A DNA stretch of 64,000 nucleotides from assembly GCF_024171405.1 (NCBI RefSeq), contig NZ_JALJZT010000002.1, positions 1,736,001-1,800,000 of the forward strand, written 5' to 3'. This DNA comes from Qipengyuania citrea. Lineage in GTDB: Bacteria > Pseudomonadota > Alphaproteobacteria > Sphingomonadales > Sphingomonadaceae. Below, piece by piece: positions 36,078 through 45,701 of this stretch. The position numbers and the translations under genes are program-made. Below the pieces are notes generated by a model. The model did no database searches. It saw only the letters and a list, made by a program, of their open reading frames with translations, and had not been told where the DNA came from. Numbering within the stretch: the stretch's first letter is position 1; the number at the start of each line of letters is the position of its first letter.

Positions 36078-37007
36078 TCAGGCTGCATCAGCGAGATCGA
36101 TGTCAGTCTCGCCTTCGTTAGATTGCTGGCCACCCAGTTCGAGCAACAGGCTGGCCGCTTCCTCGGCCTTGGCCGCAGCGGTGAGGATCGCGCGCTCGTC
36201 CGATTTGAGGATCTTGAGCCAGGACGCGATGTAGCTGGCGTGATGGTCGAGATGGGTAACGGGAAGACCCAGTTCTGCCCCGAGAATGGCCGAGGACAGC
36301 TCGGCGATCAGTTCCTCGGCAGCATAGGCGTCGCTGCCGAAGCGGTTCTTGAGATCGCGGTCGAGCCGCGAGGAATGCCCCGTCCAGTGCGACAGCTCGT
36401 GCGCGAGCGTCGCGTAGTAGTGGTCGTAGGCTTCGAAAAGTTCGGCTGGCGGCATGGTGACGCGGTCGCGCAGCGGCTCGTAATAGGCCTGGGCGCCATG
36501 ATGGCGCAGGTCTGCGCCAATCTCTGCGAAAAAGGCATCAAGCCGCTCTTCGCGTCCTTCGGGCTCCAGCGCGTCAACGAGTGGCTTGGGATGATAGAAC
36601 TCGGGGAGGCCATCGCACTGGTCAGCGTTGAAAACGGCGTAGGCCTTGAGCACGCGCCGGTTCTCGGTGTCCACTTCGCCTTCGGCGTTCTCGACCTCCT
36701 TGGTGTAGCTCTTGTAGAAAATCGCGATGGTCGATTTCTCACCCTTGCGGACCTGTCCGCCGAGCGCCTGGCACTGGCGATAAGTCATCCAGTAAGGCGA
36801 AGCGTAGCCACAGCCATCGGCTACCATCCACAGCCAGAAGGTGTTCATGCCGCGATAGGGCGTCCCGCAGGAGCGCAACGGCCGCGAGATGGGGACACCG
36901 CGCCATGGCTTGACCCAGGGCTTTGTGCCTTGCTCGAGCTTTGCGATAATGGCGACAGTAATACGCTCCGCTGGCGAGGTCGAAGCGGTGCGGCGAAACT
37001 TGGTCAT
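36078..37007 (-). CDS. ardC: ArdC-type antirestriction / zincin metallopeptidase protein
   Basis: A 309-residue protein. The N-terminal ArdC ssDNA-binding domain (about 10-130) has GTKPWVKPWRG, YRGMNTFWLW and GEKSTIAIFYK. The C-terminal zincin-like domain has a HELSHWTGH motif (HExxH plus a third His) and EELIAELSSA. ArdC proteins protect incoming plasmid DNA from restriction and bind single strands. The Met at 37007 follows AGGAGAG, which is in the 3' arm of a strong stem (37017-37050). Confidence 0.9.
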   Translation of the reverse strand: MTKFRRTASTSPAERITVAIIAKLEQGTKPWVKPWRGVPISRPLRSCGTPYRGMNTFWLWMVADGCGYASPYWMTYRQCQALGGQVRKGEKSTIAIFYKSYTKEVENAEGEVDTENRRVLKAYAVFNADQCDGLPEFYHPKPLVDALEPEGREERLDAFFAEIGADLRHHGAQAYYEPLRDRVTMPPAELFEAYDHYYATLAHELSHWTGHSSRLDRDLKNRFGSDAYAAEELIAELSSAILGAELGLPVTHLDHHASYIASWLKILKSDERAILTAAAKAEEAASLLLELGGQQSNEGETDIDLADAA

Positions 37008-37016
37008 GAGAGCTCT

Positions 37017-37063
37017 CCTGAGCGCCGGGACGGACATGCCCCGGCTCAGGAAGAGCAAAGCTC
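37017..37063 (-). promoter_or_regulatory. Leader stem-loops enclosing the ribosome site of ardC
   Basis: Minus-strand RNA: a GAGC-TTT-GCTC mini-hairpin (37053-37063), two bases, then CCTGAGCCGGG...CCCGGCGCTCAGG (37017-37050), 11 paired bases with a 2-base bulge and a 10-base loop. The Shine-Dalgarno AGGAG starts in the 3' arm. A purine-rich box (GGAGAGGGGAGGGAG) precedes it. This is the strongest of the four related leaders. Confidence 0.75.
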
Positions 37064-37173
37064 CCTCCCCTCTCCGTCTCTTAGGCAGGCGATAATCAGC
37101 GAAAACGCGAAAAGGCGGCCCGTCCCGATTGGGACGGACCGCCCGCCGAGTGACCTGGACCTGTCAGGAGGGG

Positions 37174-39165
37174 TCAGGCAGCCTGCTCGGCAATCTCATC
37201 GGTCACCTCGTCGCTGACCAGCTGCTCGGCTTCGTCATCAACCGACGCATCTTCCTCCAGATCGGCTGGAACGTCAGCATCGGTGAACAACATGATCGAA
37301 GGCACCCAGGCCTGTGCCCGTTCCTTGACCTCGGCCTCACCGATGAAGTTGCCGGAGAATATGCGCTCGGCAGCGCTCGCCAGTTCGGCCTTCTTCGATG
37401 CGGCATAGCGACTGACGAGTTCGGGACCACCGGCGGCATCGAGCGCCTCGAGCGTGCGAGCCTTGGCCACACGATCGAAGTAGTTCGCCGCCGTGGGACG
37501 CCACCAGTGTGCGGTCTCGATTTCGAGCAGTGAGCCCAGCTCCTCGTGCAGTGGCACCGAGCGCTCCCCTTCGCAGGCAAGGCTGGCAACCAGAGTGCGC
37601 GAGACGACATGGCCGAGCCAGGCCGAGCGTGCCTCGCCGGAAAGCGCCCGGAACCTGGCAAACCGCTCGACATCGCTTTCACCAGCACGCCAGCTTTCAT
37701 CGAGCGAACCGGCGAACTCGGCCAAGGCAGCGCTCGCCGGTGCATCCTTGGCCTCGAACCCGGTAACCGGGCCGGAAGCAACCGAGCCGACCAGCGTCGA
37801 CGCATTCTTGGCGCGCCAGTCGTGTCCATCTGCATCTGCGAGCGTGAAGACCATGAAGTCGAGCGCCAGTGCCGGATCGTTGGCGAGGTGGATCGCCAGG
37901 ATATCGCGGCGCTGCATGGCCAGTTCGTCGAGTAGGCGCTGCGACAGCGAACTTCCTTTGGGCTTTGCCGCGCCACTTTCCTCGATGGCCTCGACAACGC
38001 CTTCGTCAGCGATGACTTCGGTCTCGGTGTAGTACTGTGGGACCAAGGTCGGCTCGCCATTGCGCGAGAGGACGAGGAAGGCGCCGGCCTCCGGTTTCAG
38101 TTCGTCGGCGAGTACCGGCGGCCGGTCATTGATCGCGCGCATGGCGCGGTCGATGACGACGAGTTCCTGTTCTGCCTTGGCGACCTGGTCCTCATCGCTG
38201 TCCTCGTCTTCGAGCACGGCGGCGACGCGGTCGTAGTCGGCCTCGAGCTCGCCGAGCTCCTGCACTTCCCGGTCGGTCATTGGCGCAGGCTCGCAGGGCA
38301 AGCGATTGAGGCCGTCGACAAGGTCATGACTGACATAGGTGCCAAGCGTCGGCCGAACCCAGGCAAGGCCATATTCGATCGCGACCTTTTCTGCGGCTTC
38401 TTCCATGGCCTTGTGTGCGAGGTCCTCGAGCAGCGCGACATCGATCCAGCTTTCGCTGGCATCGTCGTCGAACAGTTCGCGTTCGATCCGGCCACCCGCA
38501 GTGAGGTAGGCATCGCGTCCGACGAGAACCGCTCGCGGATCGGAGCCACGAACAGTTGCGTCGAGCACCATGCGGCGGATCGTGTCAGGCGTGATCTGGT
38601 ACCAGGCGTCCTGCAGCTCGGCATAGACATGCGCTTGGCGCTCCACGTCGGAGATCGCGCCGTAGGCTTTGGCCATGTCGAGCGTAATCGTGCCTTCGGC
38701 GAGCGCTTCGAAGACGCAGGGTGCGAGACTTGCTAAGCGCAGACGCCCTTCGACGAATCGGACGGTGAGGCCGAAGCGGCGCGCCACGTCTTCGGTGGTA
38801 GCGCCTGCCTCGATGATCGCCGCGAAAGCCTGCGCTTCGTCGGCCGGGTTCATCGCGAGACGCTGGAAGTTCTCGGCAAGGCTGGCCTCGCGAACTTCGC
38901 TTTCCTCGCCTTCGATGACGAGGCAGGTGACCTCATGGCTTTCGGACAAGGGGCCCTCTTCGGCCAGTGCCTGCAGCGCGGCGAGACGCCGGCCGCCGGC
39001 CTCGACCTCGAACTTGCCGCGCTTTCCTTTGCGCACGACGAGGTTCTGCAGCAGACCGCGCGCACCAATGTCTGCCCGCAGCTGGAGGTCAGCCAGCACA
39101 TCGCTCGACTTGCGAACGTTGCGCGGGCTCGGGACGAGCTTCTTCAAGGGAATCGACTGGATCAT
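37174..39165 (-). CDS. Large ParB/Srx-family DNA-binding protein
   Basis: A 663-residue ParB-like protein, about twice the length of chromosomal ParB. The N-terminal ParB/Srx domain reads SIPLKKLVPSPRNVRK, then GLLQNLVVRK, VEAGGRRLAALQAL and the box EASLAENFQRLAMNPADEAQAF. A helix-turn-helix follows (TTEDVARRFGLTVRFVEGRLRL). The rest is acidic and helical with no assigned domain. Such long ParB proteins are typical plasmid/ICE cargo beside ArdC; no parA is present, so segregation is not implied. The Met at 39165 has AGGAGAA upstream. Confidence 0.88.
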   Translation of the reverse strand: MIQSIPLKKLVPSPRNVRKSSDVLADLQLRADIGARGLLQNLVVRKGKRGKFEVEAGGRRLAALQALAEEGPLSESHEVTCLVIEGEESEVREASLAENFQRLAMNPADEAQAFAAIIEAGATTEDVARRFGLTVRFVEGRLRLASLAPCVFEALAEGTITLDMAKAYGAISDVERQAHVYAELQDAWYQITPDTIRRMVLDATVRGSDPRAVLVGRDAYLTAGGRIERELFDDDASESWIDVALLEDLAHKAMEEAAEKVAIEYGLAWVRPTLGTYVSHDLVDGLNRLPCEPAPMTDREVQELGELEADYDRVAAVLEDEDSDEDQVAKAEQELVVIDRAMRAINDRPPVLADELKPEAGAFLVLSRNGEPTLVPQYYTETEVIADEGVVEAIEESGAAKPKGSSLSQRLLDELAMQRRDILAIHLANDPALALDFMVFTLADADGHDWRAKNASTLVGSVASGPVTGFEAKDAPASAALAEFAGSLDESWRAGESDVERFARFRALSGEARSAWLGHVVSRTLVASLACEGERSVPLHEELGSLLEIETAHWWRPTAANYFDRVAKARTLEALDAAGGPELVSRYAASKKAELASAAERIFSGNFIGEAEVKERAQAWVPSIMLFTDADVPADLEEDASVDDEAEQLVSDEVTDEIAEQAA

Positions 39166-39172
39166 GGGTGTT

Positions 39173-39229
39173 CTCCTGATGGAATGAAGGCGCAGGTGAG
39201 GATCACGAGGCCCACAAGCCCAAAGGGCT
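39173..39229 (-). promoter_or_regulatory. Leader stem-loops upstream of the parB-like gene
   Basis: Minus-strand RNA: purine box (GAGAGTGGAGGG), an AGCCC-TTT-GGGCT mini-hairpin (39217-39229), then a weaker stem CTC-G-TGAT...ATCA-G-GAG (39173-39209) whose 3' arm holds the Shine-Dalgarno. The layout copies that of ardC, but pairing of the second stem is weak (7 base pairs with one mismatch). Confidence 0.5.
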
Positions 39230-39544
39230 CCCTCCACTCTCTTCAATGGCTGTGGCGACCATCTATACGACCGGGATGGGGCGATCAGGGATCGGCTGAG
39301 ATCCGTCCATGAGAGCAGTTGTTCTCGATGCGCGAACTCATCCGCAGGCCAGTCAGCACCGGGCACAGGCAGATTAGTCGCCCGGACTTAAGGAAGGACG
39401 TGATCAGGCTCTGACGCTACGCGACACGGGAACTTGTCGATTCATTCAGTCACACGGAGGGGAGGAGAGGAAGGGAAACTAGGGCGCAATCGGAGGCAGC
39501 GCTCAGATTCATCCGGACCCTGACCTCTTCAGCGGAGCCTATGC
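39230..39544. other. Gene-free region between parB-like gene and toxin gene
   Basis: About 315 bases. It contains a purine-rich run on the plus strand (39456-39479) and probably the promoter of the parB-like gene. No open frame here is convincing. Confidence 0.5.
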
Positions 39545-39904
39545 CTATCCGCTGCTAAGCAAGCGCTCTTCGAGAAGCGTCCGAAAATCCCGACGCGCAT
39601 CAGCGATTACGAACACGGTCACCTGACCGGGTGCTGGCTCGGGCTGATACCCGTAGATGATGCGGAACGGAAAGCGCGACAATTGCCGAAAGTCGGTGAT
39701 CCCGAGAGCCTCAAGTTCCGGTGGAACCGGTCCTTTCTCAGGATTGTTCACAAGGGATTCGATAGACGCGACAATGTCATCCAGCAGTGCGTCCGCACCA
39801 TCGTCGCCATCCGGCCCGCGCTGCGTCAGGCGGCGCTGCCAGATACTCGTGAGATCGCGCTCCGCACCGGAGGTGATCTCGATCGCTACGGCGGCCGTCA
39901 TCAT
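39545..39904 (-). CDS. RelE/ParE-type toxin
   Basis: A 119-residue toxin-like protein of the ParE/RelE fold. Visible elements: an N-terminal strand-helix AVAIEITSGAERDLTSIWQRR, a central helix DIVASIESLVNNPEKG, and the C-terminal strands FRQLSRFPFRIIYGYQ and VTVFVIADARRDFRTLLEERL. ParE poisons DNA gyrase, RelE cleaves mRNA at the ribosome; which applies is not clear. The ATG directly follows the antitoxin stop codon. Confidence 0.85.
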   Translation of the reverse strand: MMTAAVAIEITSGAERDLTSIWQRRLTQRGPDGDDGADALLDDIVASIESLVNNPEKGPVPPELEALGITDFRQLSRFPFRIIYGYQPEPAPGQVTVFVIADARRDFRTLLEERLLSSG

Positions 39905-40174
39905 TCAGTTTGACTTACCCCGTACGCGATCCGCAAGGCCTGCCACCAGGCGGGTCCGACCGGCGGCAACATCGGCCTGTCCGAGCGCCAGAAGTTTTAG
40001 CAGAGCGAGCGTTTCCTGTGCGCGCTCGTAGCTGGCGACATCCTGCAGAACTGCCTTGGCTTCGCCATTCTGCGTGATGACCATTGGCCCGGCGCCATCT
40101 CCAATCTCCCGGATAATTTCGGCGCTGTGGGCCTTCAGATAGCTGATCGGTTTGATGCGCTGGTCCAGCTTCAT
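39905..40174 (-). CDS. Phd/YefM-type antitoxin
   Basis: An 89-residue antitoxin. The Phd/YefM N-terminal DNA-binding domain is seen as IKPISYLKAHSAEIIREI, then MVITQNGEAKAVLQDVASYERAQETL. It should neutralise the downstream toxin and repress the pair. The Met at 40174 begins at the family N-terminus. It lies between the parB-like gene and the split methyltransferase-helicase gene. Confidence 0.87.
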   Translation of the reverse strand: MKLDQRIKPISYLKAHSAEIIREIGDGAGPMVITQNGEAKAVLQDVASYERAQETLALLKLLALGQADVAAGRTRLVAGLADRVRGKSN

Positions 40175-40233
40175 AGAACACCTTAGGACTGAATTTGGTC
40201 TCCATATAGACCCGATTTGGGCAAATGAGAAGT

Positions 40234-41061
40234 TCAAGACTTGATTGCGATGCTTTGGAGGGTCTCGCTTGCTCTCGGCGTCGGGACAAACAGCCGCGTG
40301 CGGTAGCGAATGATCTCGGTGAAGCAGCCCTTGTTCTTGTACCAGTCGAGGCGATCCGGCGAGAATCCGGTCAGTTCAAGGCGCTGTTCGCCGCCAACCA
40401 GCGAACGCTTCACTGTGAGTGGATCGTGGCTTGCGAGGCCCAACGGTTTGCCGCTGGCGAGGACGAGTTCGCCGATCTGGTCCGGCGCCGGACCGGTAAC
40501 TCCGGAGAGGCCAAAGGTCTCAGCGATCGCAGCGAGATCGATATCGAGCACTTCGCGGCCGATGATCGACTGACCGTCCTCGGCAACGAGCCGGGTGACG
40601 CGGACATGATCGCCCGGCAGACGTTTCCACACCGGGAGCAGCAGCCCGGTGGCGAGATGCACGCGCTCGGTCACCGGTGACTTGGCCGCTCGCTCTTCCT
40701 CGGCACGCCAGGCCCTCGTGAATGCGGTGACGCCAATTTCTTCCCAGTGGCTTTCAGCGAGTGCCTCGATTGTCCAGTTCGCGGAGTTGAGCGGGCGCAG
40801 AAGGCGTCGGCGTTCGATCACGGCCCCGTCGTCGGTGATGAGACGGCGGGTCGGAACCGACAGCGCGACCTTGCCCGAGCGCGCATTGCGCATCGGGATC
40901 GCGTGCGAACTGCCAATCTCGTGCATCCGCACTAGGCGCTTCAATCGCAGAGGCCGAAGGTGCCTCGTCACTTCGAGCGAGACGAGACGGGTCTCGGCAC
41001 CGATCACAGGGTCTGTGCGCAGGAGTTCATCGGCGAAAATTGTGAAGTGATCGACTCTCAC
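40234..41061 (-). pseudogene. C-terminal part of strawberry-notch-type protein, separated by a frameshift
   Basis: 275 residues in a frame different from, and overlapping, the upstream 1138-residue part. Read upstream past its nominal start, the frame continues as AGTLDQGLETVRVDHF, directly joined in sense to the other part's NAIFDEYLGLVEAR. In related full-length proteins these stretches are continuous. The break lies in a CGCGCGCGC run at 41094-41102. It is either a real frameshift or a base-call error. This part contains LRTDPVIGAETRLVSLEV and LVGGEQRLELTGFSPDRL, without known motifs. Confidence 0.8.
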
Positions 41062-44000
41062 GGTTTCCAGTCCCTGGTCGAGCGTTCCGGCCTCGCGCGC
41101 GCTTCGACGAGACCAAGGTATTCGTCGAAGATCGCGTTCTGGAGCGCGATCGGCAGCGCGAGAATGCGGTTGAGCCAGCGCTGGATCGTGGGGAGATTGT
41201 CGGTCAGTCCGCCATCAGGGTTTTCAAGGCGCAGCCCGGTCCTTTCAACGAAGTTGCCGAAGCTCGTGGCCTCGAGTTTGCCGTCATAGAGCAGCTGGAA
41301 CCAGCGGCTGAGCGCGTCGCGTGCATAGTCGCTTTCGAGATTGTCTGCCGGGTCGAACAGGTTCTGTCCGCCGGTCTGGCGCTGGCCGCGCGTGAGCGCG
41401 CCCAATGCGTCGAGCCTTCGCGCAATGGTCGAGATGAACCGGCGCTCGCCTTTTACATCAGTGGTAACCGGCCGGAACAGCGGGGCCGAGGCCTGATTGG
41501 TGCGGTTCGTTCGACCAAGACCCTGGATGGCGTTGTCGGCGCGCCAGCCCGGCTCGAGCAGAAAATGGACCCGGCGCTGCTGGTTCCGGCAGCCAAGGTC
41601 GGCATGGTAGGATCGCCCCGTGCCGCCCGCATCCGAGAAGACCAGGATACGTTTGGTCCCTTCCATGAAGCTCTGCGCTTCGGCGACATTGGCACTGGGA
41701 CTACGCCGTTCGAGACGTTGTTGACCATCGCGGCCCGATACCAGCCTGCGGGTCCGGCCCGTAACCTCGGCGACGGCCTCGGTCCCGAAATGCTCGATGA
41801 TCGCGTCTAGCGCAGTGGCGATGGGCGGCAGCGCACAGAGCTGCTCGATCAGCGCGTCGCGCGCGGCGATGGCGCGCGGGCAGAAAACGGGATTGCCCTC
41901 CTCGTCACTCATCGCCTCGGAGCGAAGATTGCCATCGTCGTCGGCGAAGACCTGCATCAATCGCACCGGAAAGCTCTTGGCGAGGTAGTCGATGACATAC
42001 TCGCGCGGGGACAGATCGATATCGAGCGCTTCGCGTTCTTCCACGCTAAGGTCGGCAAGGCGCCGGTCGAGCATGGCCTCGGCGGTCGAGACCAGCTGCA
42101 CGACAACCGAATGATCTTCGCCAAGCGCCGCGTCCATCGCGGGGATGAGGCTCGGCAGTTTCATCGAGAGCAGGAGCTGGGCAAAGAAGCGCTGCTTGGT
42201 GCCTTCGAAAATCGACAGCGCCGCAGCCTTGGCGTTCCGATTGAGCGTATCGCCGCTGTCCTCGTCGACCACGCGGGTTGCTTCGAGCGCAGCTTCGAGG
42301 TTGCGGTGAATGATTGCCCAAGCATCGGCATAGGCATCGTAGATCCGCACCTGTGCTTCGGTCAGGCTGTGTTCGAGGATTTCGTGCTCGACCCCGGCGA
42401 AGGACAACGCACGGGCGAGATAGAGGCCCTGGGCCTTGAGGTCGCGGGCGACAAGCTCCATCGCCGCGACGCCGCCGGCGCGAATTTCGGTCATGAACGC
42501 TTCGTGGGTCGGAAAGGCGGTCTCGGGTCCCCAAAGGCCGAGCCGGGAGGTGTAACCGAGATTGGCGATATCCGAGGCACCTGTGGCAGACGCGTAGAGC
42601 ACGCGGGCGCGCGGGAGATGGTTCTGCAGCCTGAGGCCCGCCATCCCCTGTTCGGAGCCCTTGACCTTGCCGCGGGCCGACGAGCCGCCGAGAGCATTGG
42701 CCATGGCGTGGGCTTCGTCGAAAGCGATCACGCCGTCGAAATCCTCGCCCGCCCAGGCAAGGATCTGGTCGAGCCGCGTATCCTCGGCGCGGCCCGAGCG
42801 CAGCGTCGGATAGGTGACGAAGAGAATGCCTTCGGACATCGTTACGGGCTGGCCGAGTTTCCAGCGCGAGAGCGGCTGGAGATCGAGCGGCAGCCCGCCA
42901 AGCGCTTCCCAGTCGCGGCGTGCATCTTCGAGCAGCGCCTCGTTCTTGGTGATCCAGACATGTCGGCGCTCGATTGCGAGCCAGCGATCCATGATGACCG
43001 CGGCGATCTGCCGTCCTTTGCCCGCTCCGGTTCCGTCGCCGAGGAAGAAGCCTTGGCGGTAGGAGTGTCCGTCCTCGGAGAGTTCCAGCGAGGTGCCTTC
43101 CTGGCTCACCTTGAACTGACCCGGAAGATCGCGCGCAAATGCCTGGGCAGCGTAGACCAGTGTCTCGCATTGCGCTTCGGACAGCAGGCCATCGGCCTGC
43201 CAAAATGCGGGAATGCGCGGGCAAACATCGGGCTGCGGTGCCGCGACCGAACCCATGGCGACCGATTCCACGAGCGGGGTGGGATGGACCGGAGCATCTT
43301 CGAAGGCGATGCGGCTGGGCCGGTAAGGCAGGTAGATGCCTGCCTGTTCGGGCACAGGCGCGGGGTCGGCGAGGACCGAATAGGCAAGGTCGATCGCATT
43401 CGCCGTCGCTGCTGGTGTCGCGGCGAACGGCGCCACCGGCCGCACCGGCCCGCTTTGGGCCGAAGTCTTGCCAACGAGGCGCACTGGCTTGCCGAGAGGC
43501 AGGCGATGGATGTTGGCGGAGGTCTGTACGCGTGGCGGAAGCGCAGTGATAAGCTCGTGGAGCGAGATGAGGTCGGCAGTATCTCCGGTGATCGCAGGCG
43601 AGGACGCAGTCGGCGTCTTGTCGAACACAACCAGGCGAACAGCGATCCCCGTCCCTGTCCGGCGAAACATCTGCTGCAGGCGAACATCGAGGAGCAGCGA
43701 TGCTTCGTCCTGTTCCTTGGCGAAGGTGGAGGCGTCGAAGCCTTCAGGCATAATGGCGACGATCCTCGCCCGATTAGCAGCGGCCCGGATCGCACCGCGT
43801 AGGTGACGCATAGCGGTCTCACCGTCCTTGCCGCGTTCCAGGCTGTGAGCGAACGGCGGGTTCATCAGCACGGCAGACGGAACAGGGCCGCGAAGCAAGT
43901 CGGCGATCAGTTCCCCGTCATGCGCAGTGATGGTGGCCGTGGGGAAGACGTGGGCCAGACCGTCTCGTCTTGCCGGATCGATCTCGTTGAGGAGCAGCGA

Positions 44001-44474
44001 AGCGTTCTGGAGGCAACCCCAGAGAGCAAGGGCACCATTGCCTGCGGACGGTTCGAGGAGCGTGTCTTCCGCGCAGACAGCTGCGGCCTTCGCCATCAGA
44101 CAGGCCAGCATTGGCGGGGTCGAGAACTGCTGGAGCTCGACCTGTGCTTCGCTGCGAACGTGCCGTGGCGGCAAGGCTGCTTCGAGCCAGTCGAACCGCG
44201 CTTCGGCTTCGTGTACATTCGTCGCCAGATCGATCCGTGAGGACTCTCGAAGCCAGAGTAGTGCGCCGATTTCGACCGCGCTGTTGTAGTCGTCGATCGT
44301 CCAGGCACCTCCCCAGTCCAGAACACCGGTCTCTTCGGCGAACAGCCCGGAAATGTCGGTACGGGTAAGATGACGTCCCGAAGCAAGAAGCGCGGCAACT
44401 CGGGTGCCAATGGCATAGGCCAAGGGCATGGACGGCAACTGCTCGCCGGCGGGAAACAGGTCTGATTGAAACAT
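41058..44474 (-). pseudogene. Strawberry-notch-type N6-methyltransferase-helicase, N-terminal 1138 residues
   Basis: A DNA-modifying protein of mobile elements. The methyltransferase half has motif I LLEPSAGNGAL (near residue 140) and motif IV LMNPPFAH (near 203), consistent with adenine methylation. The helicase half has a Walker A-like GAGKGRQ, the DEAH box FDEAHAMAN, YASATGASDIANL and a late QGLGRTNRTNQ motif VI. Ends with ten out-of-frame residues after GLVEARA because of a frameshift near 41100; its true end is at 40234. The Met at 44474 follows AGGAGG. A single polypeptide of about 1415 residues is expected if the frame is restored. Confidence 0.85.
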
Positions 44475-44487
44475 GGCAATTCGTCCT

Positions 44488-44541
44488 CCTGATGGGGGCA
44501 TCGGGACACGCCCTCTGCCGGATCAGGAATTCGAGAAGCTC
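44488..44541 (-). promoter_or_regulatory. Leader stem-loops upstream of the methyltransferase-helicase gene
   Basis: Minus-strand RNA: purine box (GTAGAGGAGAGAGAG), a GAG-CTT-CTC mini-hairpin (44533-44541), five bases, then CCTGAT...ATCAGG (44488-44527) with an inner GGGC...GCCC helix. The Shine-Dalgarno AGGAGG starts in the 3' arm, 9 bases from the ATG. Same arrangement as at ardC and the DUF2493 gene. Confidence 0.7.
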
Positions 44542-44549
44542 TCTCTCCT

Positions 44550-45485
44550 CTACCGCGCCGCTTTGCGGCGCAGCCATGCTGTAAGTTCATCGTTCCAGTC
44601 GGTGTCGCGTGAGGATGGTTTGCGAACGTGGATCGTCCGCCCATCGCGGGCATAGGCGGCCAGGGCACGCGACGCGGCCAGCTCGCCGCCAGCATCGTGA
44701 TCGACGAAGAGGTGAAGCTCGGTCACGCTCTCAGGCACGCTGACGAGACCGAAGCGCTCATTGCCCAGGGTTGCCCAGACGGGAATGCCGGTGAGAGCAT
44801 AGGCCGACATCGCGCTTTCGATGCCCTCCGCGAGGCCGAGCTTGCCGGAGGTAGGAGCGAAAAGGCGGACAGCAGCTTCCCCGAACGCGCCGAGCGCGCG
44901 CTTCGGTTTGTCGAAATCGGCCTTGGCATTGCCCGAAAGGAACGTGCGATGGATGGCGATCGGCCCCTCGTCGAGGCTGACTGCCGCGATCATGGCGGGC
45001 AGAAAGCGTGTTCGTCCCTTCGGACCAAGCGGCGTTCGTGGGTGGAAGCGCAGCGCCGGCGATGCGGCGAGGATGCCGCGGCTCTCAAGATATGCCTTTG
45101 CCGGACTGGCACGCAGTGGCTGTGCATCGCGCCAGATCCTCAGCGCTGCCGCCGAGGGTTTGCGGGTGCTGGTCGATTCGGGTTCGTTGGTGGTCGCAGA
45201 ACCTGAAAAAAGCGCCGGTGCCTCGAAACCTTCACGCGCCAGAGCAGCCAGCACGCTCTGCTGGTCGCATCCCGCAAAACAGTGGAAGAGGATGGCTTGT
45301 CGCCCGAGCGATATGCCGAGCGAGGGTGTGCGGTCGTCATGTGCGGGGCAACGAGCCATACCCTTGGTGCCGGACCATTTGCCGCCACGGCTTTCGCAGA
45401 TGCGGCGGGCGGTTGCTTCCAAAGAGCTTATCTCGGTGAAATATCGGTGGGACATGGCACATCGCGATCCTTTCGGTTCGCTCAT
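44550..45485 (-). CDS. CHC2 zinc finger / Toprim primase-like protein
   Basis: A 311-residue DNA primase-like protein. A CHC2-type zinc finger (C-x2-H...C-x4-C) is seen as CPAHDDRTPSLGI and FHCFAGC, residues about 45-75. A Toprim domain follows with LAEGIESAMSAYALTG and LFVDHDAGG (about 215-270). Such proteins start replication of plasmids and phages. It has no helicase domain of its own. The ATG at 45485 has a strong GGAGGAGGG just upstream; a second Met at 45455 is possible. The upstream sequence has a purine box like its neighbours' but no CCTGA/TCAGG stem. Confidence 0.88.
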   Translation of the reverse strand: MSEPKGSRCAMSHRYFTEISSLEATARRICESRGGKWSGTKGMARCPAHDDRTPSLGISLGRQAILFHCFAGCDQQSVLAALAREGFEAPALFSGSATTNEPESTSTRKPSAAALRIWRDAQPLRASPAKAYLESRGILAASPALRFHPRTPLGPKGRTRFLPAMIAAVSLDEGPIAIHRTFLSGNAKADFDKPKRALGAFGEAAVRLFAPTSGKLGLAEGIESAMSAYALTGIPVWATLGNERFGLVSVPESVTELHLFVDHDAGGELAASRALAAYARDGRTIHVRKPSSRDTDWNDELTAWLRRKAAR

Positions 45486-45701
45486 AAAGGCCCTCCTCCC
45501 CTCCAGCCCGTCTGTATTGTGAGAGCAGGTTGGAAAGGAGTCACTTCTGCGCTTCGACCCCGTCGGTTTGAGCGTCGCATCGCCATTGCCGCTCAGCCGC
45601 GAGGTATACCTATCTGCCGCGGCGGCTTCTCACTTGCGCCATTGATTCTTATTGCTGCCCCATGTCTGGGTCAGTTCAGATCATGTGATAACTTGCGCCC
45701 C

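Noticed and set aside
42111..43802. Long plus-strand open frame within the helicase gene
   Set aside because: Antisense shadow of the methyltransferase-helicase reading frame, rich in Arg/Gly with no recognisable motif.
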